64,000 nucleotides of DNA, taken from assembly GCA_045535235.1 (NCBI GenBank), contig JAZSLG010000071.1, positions 1 to 64,000 on the forward strand, written 5' to 3'. The position numbers and the translations under genes are program-made. Each line of letters opens with the position of its first letter. The stretch's first letter is position 1. Of this stretch, positions 58,738 to 64,000 are shown one piece after another. Under the pieces are notes generated by a model, which made no database searches, was not told the origin of the DNA, and was given only the letters and a program-made list of their open reading frames with translations. This DNA comes from Stercoripulliclostridium_A sp045535235 (GTDB lineage Bacteria; Bacillota; Clostridia; Christensenellales; DTU072).

Positions 58738-61700
58738 ATGAACAAGCAGTTTGAACTAGTACCAATGGAAGTTAACGTAACTAACGATACGGCGACCAAG
58801 AAAAAGTCACCGGCGCTAAAATTCCTAAAGTATGCAATAGTGGGGATAGCAGTTTTCCTTGCCTTTGTTATCCTATTCACCGTAGGGGCGGAAAAGATAA
58901 ACCCTGCGGTAGATACCATTATGCAAAAAATGGGAATGGGCGAACAAATCGTAGCTAACTCTTCCCCCGTAGCTCATGCCTGGACGTATGCTTGGACGAA
59001 TCCGTACCCATCCAACGGCGCAAACAACGAAAACTACGTTGCGTCAACCAGTAGTTTTAGCTGGAGAGTACAAAACCAAGCTAACACGTTGCGTCCTACC
59101 ACTAATCACTCTGGGTGGAACTGGGGCGTTCGCGAAAAAAGTGGTAGCGGATATAGTATAGCTGATAACGGCCAAATTTCCTGCAATACAGGTAATGCTT
59201 TTAACGTTCAAACGATATTTTACGTTGATATTTACATTGACGACCTTGCAAGGGCAGCAATAGCTAACGGTCAAATTACCACTTGCTCGGTAAAACTTGC
59301 CGTTTCGGGCGTTGGAACTAAAAATGCTTACGACTACGGCATGCTTTACGGCACCTTCTTCATGTGCGCTTCGTACGAGGGCGAATCAAGCGCCGCTTGG
59401 AATAAGATGGGTGCAAACAACGTGACTGCAACTGGAGATAAATTTGATTGTAAACTTAATAGTAGTGGTGGAGTGAATACGCTTGCAAATTACGATAGTG
59501 GCAGTAATTTGTCATTAACGTTAAATTCGCAAATGAAAAAGATAAGGTTTGGCCTTTACTACAATATGAATAAAACGGAAAGGGCGTGGTGGTACGTCTC
59601 TGACGCGGAATGTTTTGCACCTCCACCCACCATTTCCACCAACTTTACTACCGACTCGTATAAAAACGCTAAGCTTAGTTTTTCCGTTAATGGCGCAGGT
59701 GGACACATATATCCCGCGGTTGCCAATACTTTTGGTAAATCATCTACGGATGATAACCTTGATACCTGGTCAGCTACTGATGGCAAAACTTATACGAAAG
59801 TATCATTTGACTCTGCAAATCTTTACGGCGGTGTCGATATAGGTAACGTAATTGCAAAACCCGATCCGGGCTACTATTTTTCGGGGTGGAAGATAGTGTC
59901 GGGAGGGCTTAGTAGCTCACACGATAAACGGTCTACTACGTTAAACATTATAGACGGAGCGTACTTGAAAGGAAATACGGAGACCAAGATAACGGCGTAC
60001 TTTAGGAAACTGGATATAGTAGACGTAGACAGGGAATGGATCTACCTACAACTCTTAAAGTCTGACGGGACGTTGGAGTTGGATACTAACGGCAATCCTA
60101 CGTTAGTTAGACAAGGCCCCTCAGTCGTAGTTCCTAGTGCTAATTCCGATACCGGTACCTCGGCTTCCTTCGTTTTAACGGGAGGCGTATACTCCGATAC
60201 CGGCTCAACCTTTAGCTCTAGCCACGGTATGTATCAATCTGCCGACGGAGGTAAGACCTACAAGGATAACTTAAAACCCTATAACGCCGGTCAATACAGA
60301 CTTATAGTAGGCGTGTTCGTTTCGGGAACGGAGACGAGTACCAGTAAGGTGCTGGGTTACTATATTACGACGTTTGAAATTAAAGCAGTTAACGTAACTA
60401 ATAACCCGGATAATAATCACACTGTAACCACGTCTGCGGATATCGAAAAGCGTGCCTATTCCGGTACTGCGTATACTCCCGTTCCAACCTACGTTGATAT
60501 AGTAGTAAACGGACGTCCGTATAGAATGCTTAACTCTACGGATTATACAATTAATGCGTATGCAAACAACGTGAACGTTACTCGTGATCCACTTGGAGAG
60601 GCTATTAACGGTGCATACTTTACCTTTGGAGCAAAGGGTAACTTTACCGGCCAAAACGACGTTAAGTTTGGTATTGACCATCTTGATATAAGTAATTTTA
60701 CTTATGAATCCGCCATGGCGACGGAAATACAACAAAACTACGGAGTCGTATATAACGGATACGAGCAAAGACCCGGTACCGGTGACCAACTACACCAATA
60801 CGGCGTTATTGCAATACGTATAACGGGTGACGTTTATCAAGCAGGCGATTTGAATGCGGGAAAGGAAACCAAGACTTTTACGATTTATATTAGGACTGCC
60901 ACCAACGCCTCTGCTTACAACGACGCTCTTTCAACCTATAAAGCGAGTGGCGGGCATTATTACATATACGATTACGAGTCCTTCGTTGATAAAAACAGTA
61001 ACGGCGCATACGATTCGGGCGAAGAATTTACCGACCTTAACGGCAATGGTAAGTACGATACAGGTGCGGTAAATACTAATAAGGAATATTCGTCTTTAGT
61101 AATGCAAGACGAAGGTGGAAATTATCTTGGCGATAGTTATAGTTATTTCTATATTAAATACTTGGGCAACATTTTAATACCCGACTTGGTATACGAGAAT
61201 AACGTTGACGTTTGTACCTATTTGCCAAATTCATCGACCAATGAGGAAAATTGTGCTTACTTCAGTATCTTAATGGCACAAGAATCTAGCAATATGAAAG
61301 GTGAACTCAAAGCATTCTTTAATATTGCCCCTCTTGACTTGAATAATTTACCTGATGGTAGTAGCGTAACCCTCATACCACAAACGCTATCGCACGTTTA
61401 TACCTCTGAATCAATCACGCCGATACCCGACGTGGTTCAAATAAAGGTATCCGGATTATATCCTTATTTGTATTCAGCAGGTGACAATACCTACTCCAAC
61501 AAGGAAACCCTTCCTATTACATATAGTATCGCGCGTGAGGAAGCTATAAGTGCGGGACTAGTGTACGAAGATGCTATCGACGTAAGCAAGACGGGCGTTG
61601 GCGGAGTACATAGCTTTAATGCATGGAACGCGTACTATAATGGTACTCTTCCTTCTCACTTTATCTATGAGAATAACGTAACCGTATCGGATAGCGCCAA

Positions 61701-64000
61701 AATCTCCTTCAATCTTTCCGCGGGCGGCAATATCATAGGTAACGTTTCTACTCTATTTAGTATTACTCCTCGTTCGTTTGAGGAGATTGCTACCGGTCTT
61801 GGTAGCGGTACCAACCAAACCGTATGTAGGATTATGACTACTGGCGCGAATAACGTTGTTACCTACGTTGGTAAGGACATACCCGTTACGACTACGAGTC
61901 AAGTTATAGCATATCCGTTACCCGGGACTATAACCAGTGAGGTTTTGGAAGAGGGCGTTGACTTTGAGTTCTCATTCTCCAACAATACCCAAGTAACTCA
62001 ATACGCAATAATGACGGTAACCGGAAAGGGCAACTACCAAGGTACTATTAGTGCTTACTACTATATTGTTGCAAGAGACGTTAGCAAGATACAAAATCTA
62101 ATAGTTCCTCTTGAGGACCAAACCTATACCGGTTCCGTAATCAATCCTACGCCGGATACTATAACGATAGTCGTTGATGGCGAGAACGTAACCCTTCGTC
62201 GTGGAGTAGATTACAACAAAGCGGATGCTCACGGTGAAAATCAGTTCGTTTACGCAAGCGATGCTGACCAAAAAGCAAACAACTATATTACGATTGACTT
62301 TACCGGATACTCCAAAGATTCTCCAAACAAGGGAACGGGTGGTAACTATTACGGCAAAGGTATAGTTGCATACTTTACGATTGTACCCAAGAATTTGGAT
62401 TCTAGCGACGTTGAAACTTACGCAAGTTGGAAGAATAACCAAAGCGTAGCAACCTATAACGGTGAAAGCATAAAAGACCTACCCTTAGAAACGGAAAAAG
62501 ATACTATTAAGGGTTCCACCACCACTAATACCCTTTACGTTTGGGATACCGTTGCAAACGCGAACGCTCCTCTAGCCAAAGATAGCGATTACGTGGTTGT
62601 CGGCTGGGGCGAAAATATTAACGCAGGCGACGACTCCGGTGAACTTTACGTAGAAGGCCTTGGTAACTATACGGGTAGAGTAACTATCACCTTTAAGATT
62701 TATCCTAGGAACTTTAGTCCCAAAGAGGGATACGACCCGTTATCCATATCCCTTAGTGCAACCCAATTTGAATATACGGGAAGCATGATTACGCCCACCG
62801 GTGAAATCGTTAAAGATACCGGTCTAGGCGAGGTAAAATTAGTTCTTGGTAAAGATTACGAATTAAAGTATGGTGATGATAAAGTTTCCCAAGACGGACT
62901 TGACTACAACATTGACGTACTTAAGGGTGGTAAGGTTACCGTAGTAGGTATAGGAAACTATGCCGGAGAAAAGACGGCAACTTTCGCAATTACCCAAAAG
63001 GAACAAAACGTATGGTTGGAAAATCCCTATGGTAACGGCTACAACGAGGATATCCTTGCTCTTGAAAGTTGGGCAAACAAAGCCTCGCTAAAGAAAGAAG
63101 CCAACGATGGCAATATCGGCGTTCATTACGCAGATTACGAAATTAATTCCGTAGTAGCAAAGACTATGACCGTAGTCGCTTACACCGATGCTATTTACCC
63201 CTTACGTTTGGTTAAGATTAAGGCGATTAATATTTCGGGTTCCACTTCGGGTGTAGTTAGTGTAAGTTACACCAAATTGGAAGCCACCGAAATAGATGGC
63301 AAGATTTACGCAAAGACTACCGCAAAGCTAACCTTTAGCAATAATTACGGTATAGTAAGAATATATGCTGTTCAAGAAGACGACGTTATAGAAAACAATC
63401 GTCTTAACACCTCGACTACCAACCCCGATGCGAAGATAGGGGAGGGTGAAAGCGCTGTTATTTACCAAAACCGCGGTAACTACAAGGGCTACACCCACAC
63501 TTGGGGTAAGGATAACGTATATTCCATTTATGCAAAACGTCAAGATAGCTTCGGTAACGGCGTACCTACCTATATTAGCAAGATTTACGGTAACGAGAAC
63601 TTTACTATTGCTCCCAACCTAAATTCTACTGCTACCTTACAAAACGCTTTTGGATACTCCGTAAAGACCGACTGCTCGGCGGAAACCTACGTTGATACCA
63701 ACCTAAACGGCAAATACGACGCGGGAGAAACCTTTACCGACCTTAATGGTAACGGTGCTTACGACCCCTATATCGTGTTGGTTACCGGCACCGGTAACAC
63801 TAGAACGGCAAGCGTTGGTATTGCCGGTACTGCAACGATAACCGTTTATCACAACGGCTACGTTCCGCGTGAATACGATTCCAATAGCGGTAAATACGTT
63901 GCTTTGGATTACATTAATGCCGGCGACGACGAGAAGGCTTATTTAGCGTTTGAAGACGATATATCGGTAACGGTAAAGAAGAGACTACTATACATATCTT
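58738..64000 (+). CDS. second giant exported repeat protein, open at window end
   Basis: ATG 58738 behind AGAGAGGT opens a frame that stays open through 64000, giving at least 1754 aa; the 3' end lies outside. After a short cytoplasmic lead a single membrane segment (KYAIVGIAVFLAFVILFTVGAEK, ~31-53) anchors or exports it. Repeats follow: an EF-hand-like Ca-loop (DKNSNGAYDSGEEFTDLNGN, nt 60984-61050; again DTNLNGKYDAGETFTDLNGN, nt 63697-63760), and MBG-like units with the refrain GxGNYxGxxxxxFxI, e.g. near 62020-62070, 62655-62700 and 62945-62990. It shares the style of its neighbour and probably works with it at the cell surface. Confidence 0.85.
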   Translation, partial: MNKQFELVPMEVNVTNDTATKKKSPALKFLKYAIVGIAVFLAFVILFTVGAEKINPAVDTIMQKMGMGEQIVANSSPVAHAWTYAWTNPYPSNGANNENYVASTSSFSWRVQNQANTLRPTTNHSGWNWGVREKSGSGYSIADNGQISCNTGNAFNVQTIFYVDIYIDDLARAAIANGQITTCSVKLAVSGVGTKNAYDYGMLYGTFFMCASYEGESSAAWNKMGANNVTATGDKFDCKLNSSGGVNTLANYDSGSNLSLTLNSQMKKIRFGLYYNMNKTERAWWYVSDAECFAPPPTISTNFTTDSYKNAKLSFSVNGAGGHIYPAVANTFGKSSTDDNLDTWSATDGKTYTKVSFDSANLYGGVDIGNVIAKPDPGYYFSGWKIVSGGLSSSHDKRSTTLNIIDGAYLKGNTETKITAYFRKLDIVDVDREWIYLQLLKSDGTLELDTNGNPTLVRQGPSVVVPSANSDTGTSASFVLTGGVYSDTGSTFSSSHGMYQSADGGKTYKDNLKPYNAGQYRLIVGVFVSGTETSTSKVLGYYITTFEIKAVNVTNNPDNNHTVTTSADIEKRAYSGTAYTPVPTYVDIVVNGRPYRMLNSTDYTINAYANNVNVTRDPLGEAINGAYFTFGAKGNFTGQNDVKFGIDHLDISNFTYESAMATEIQQNYGVVYNGYEQRPGTGDQLHQYGVIAIRITGDVYQAGDLNAGKETKTFTIYIRTATNASAYNDALSTYKASGGHYYIYDYESFVDKNSNGAYDSGEEFTDLNGNGKYDTGAVNTNKEYSSLVMQDEGGNYLGDSYSYFYIKYLGNILIPDLVYENNVDVCTYLPNSSTNEENCAYFSILMAQESSNMKGELKAFFNIAPLDLNNLPDGSSVTLIPQTLSHVYTSESITPIPDVVQIKVSGLYPYLYSAGDNTYSNKETLPITYSIAREEAISAGLVYEDAIDVSKTGVGGVHSFNAWNAYYNGTLPSHFIYENNVTVSDSAKISFNLSAGGNIIGNVSTLFSITPRSFEEIATGLGSGTNQTVCRIMTTGANNVVTYVGKDIPVTTTSQVIAYPLPGTITSEVLEEGVDFEFSFSNNTQVTQYAIMTVTGKGNYQGTISAYYYIVARDVSKIQNLIVPLEDQTYTGSVINPTPDTITIVVDGENVTLRRGVDYNKADAHGENQFVYASDADQKANNYITIDFTGYSKDSPNKGTGGNYYGKGIVAYFTIVPKNLDSSDVETYASWKNNQSVATYNGESIKDLPLETEKDTIKGSTTTNTLYVWDTVANANAPLAKDSDYVVVGWGENINAGDDSGELYVEGLGNYTGRVTITFKIYPRNFSPKEGYDPLSISLSATQFEYTGSMITPTGEIVKDTGLGEVKLVLGKDYELKYGDDKVSQDGLDYNIDVLKGGKVTVVGIGNYAGEKTATFAITQKEQNVWLENPYGNGYNEDILALESWANKASLKKEANDGNIGVHYADYEINSVVAKTMTVVAYTDAIYPLRLVKIKAINISGSTSGVVSVSYTKLEATEIDGKIYAKTTAKLTFSNNYGIVRIYAVQEDDVIENNRLNTSTTNPDAKIGEGESAVIYQNRGNYKGYTHTWGKDNVYSIYAKRQDSFGNGVPTYISKIYGNENFTIAPNLNSTATLQNAFGYSVKTDCSAETYVDTNLNGKYDAGETFTDLNGNGAYDPYIVLVTGTGNTRTASVGIAGTATITVYHNGYVPREYDSNSGKYVALDYINAGDDEKAYLAFEDDISVTVKKRLLYIS

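Noticed and set aside
60271..60789. 172-aa minus-strand frame
   Set aside because: Antisense to the open giant gene that starts at 58738; it only stands out because that gene runs off the window.

Overview
The window is a stretch of chromosome from a low-GC Gram-positive bacterium, most likely an uncultured gut Clostridia-like member of the Bacillota. The basis is AGGAGG-type ribosome binding sites, AT-rich promoters with TTGACA/TATAAT-like boxes, many U-tract terminators, lipobox lipoproteins, a BirA/BioY biotin module and secreted or surface plant-glycan and repeat proteins. The exact lineage cannot be fixed from sequence reading alone.

Layout. (1) Positions 1-710 hold the end of an rRNA operon (23S 3' end, 5S, a broken 5' tRNA-Asn fragment and an intact tRNA-Asn). 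(2) Positions 700-3300 are a mobile-element scar at the tRNA 3' end. It contains a 226-bp tandem duplication that starts inside the tRNA, arrays of mini-hairpins, a four-helix-bundle (23S intervening-sequence-type) gene, a second copy of the tRNA 3' end, an XRE repressor with a two-dyad operator, and a serine recombinase broken by truncation and two frameshifts. (3) Positions 3400-23400 form a defence/stress island: a SIR2-family protein with a small partner gene, a second XRE/operator pair, a secreted PI-PLC-like protein, unknown genes, a tandem-TIR protein, and two large operons. The first (10.5-17.0 kb) encodes three vWA proteins, a Ser/Thr kinase and a PP2C phosphatase with a long coiled-coil tail, an arrangement like the TerY-P triad known from Ter stress systems. 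The second (17.5-23.3 kb) encodes an SF2/SNF2 helicase of the type found on conjugative elements, a MoxR AAA+ ATPase and a metallopeptidase-vWA protein, joined by overlapping genes. These two operons are the best candidate for an undescribed system.

(4) Positions 23.4-30.0 kb hold housekeeping and accessory genes: a NimA-like flavoprotein, a metallophosphoesterase, a deoxyinosine glycosylase, an FAD oxidoreductase, a WYL regulator, a GH43 enzyme and a secreted PHP protein. (5) Positions 30.1-38.2 kb are a BMP-type nucleoside ABC importer followed by an acetyltransferase and a GH51 arabinofuranosidase. (6) Positions 38.3-41.0 kb are a polar amino-acid ABC importer with a YerC/TrpR-type regulator. 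(7) Positions 41.3-45.8 kb start with an autoregulated birA-bioY unit, then an Eis-like acetyltransferase, a macrodomain protein and a vWA protein. (8) Positions 45.8-49.1 kb, minus strand, encode a condensation-fold acyltransferase, a membrane protein with a strong promoter and operator, and an esterase. (9) Positions 49.4-64.0 kb encode two giant exported repeat proteins with Ca-binding loops, GLUG and MBG-like repeats. The second gene starts at 58738 and is still open at the end of the window.

Second promoter elements, operators and terminators were read by eye and are predictions.
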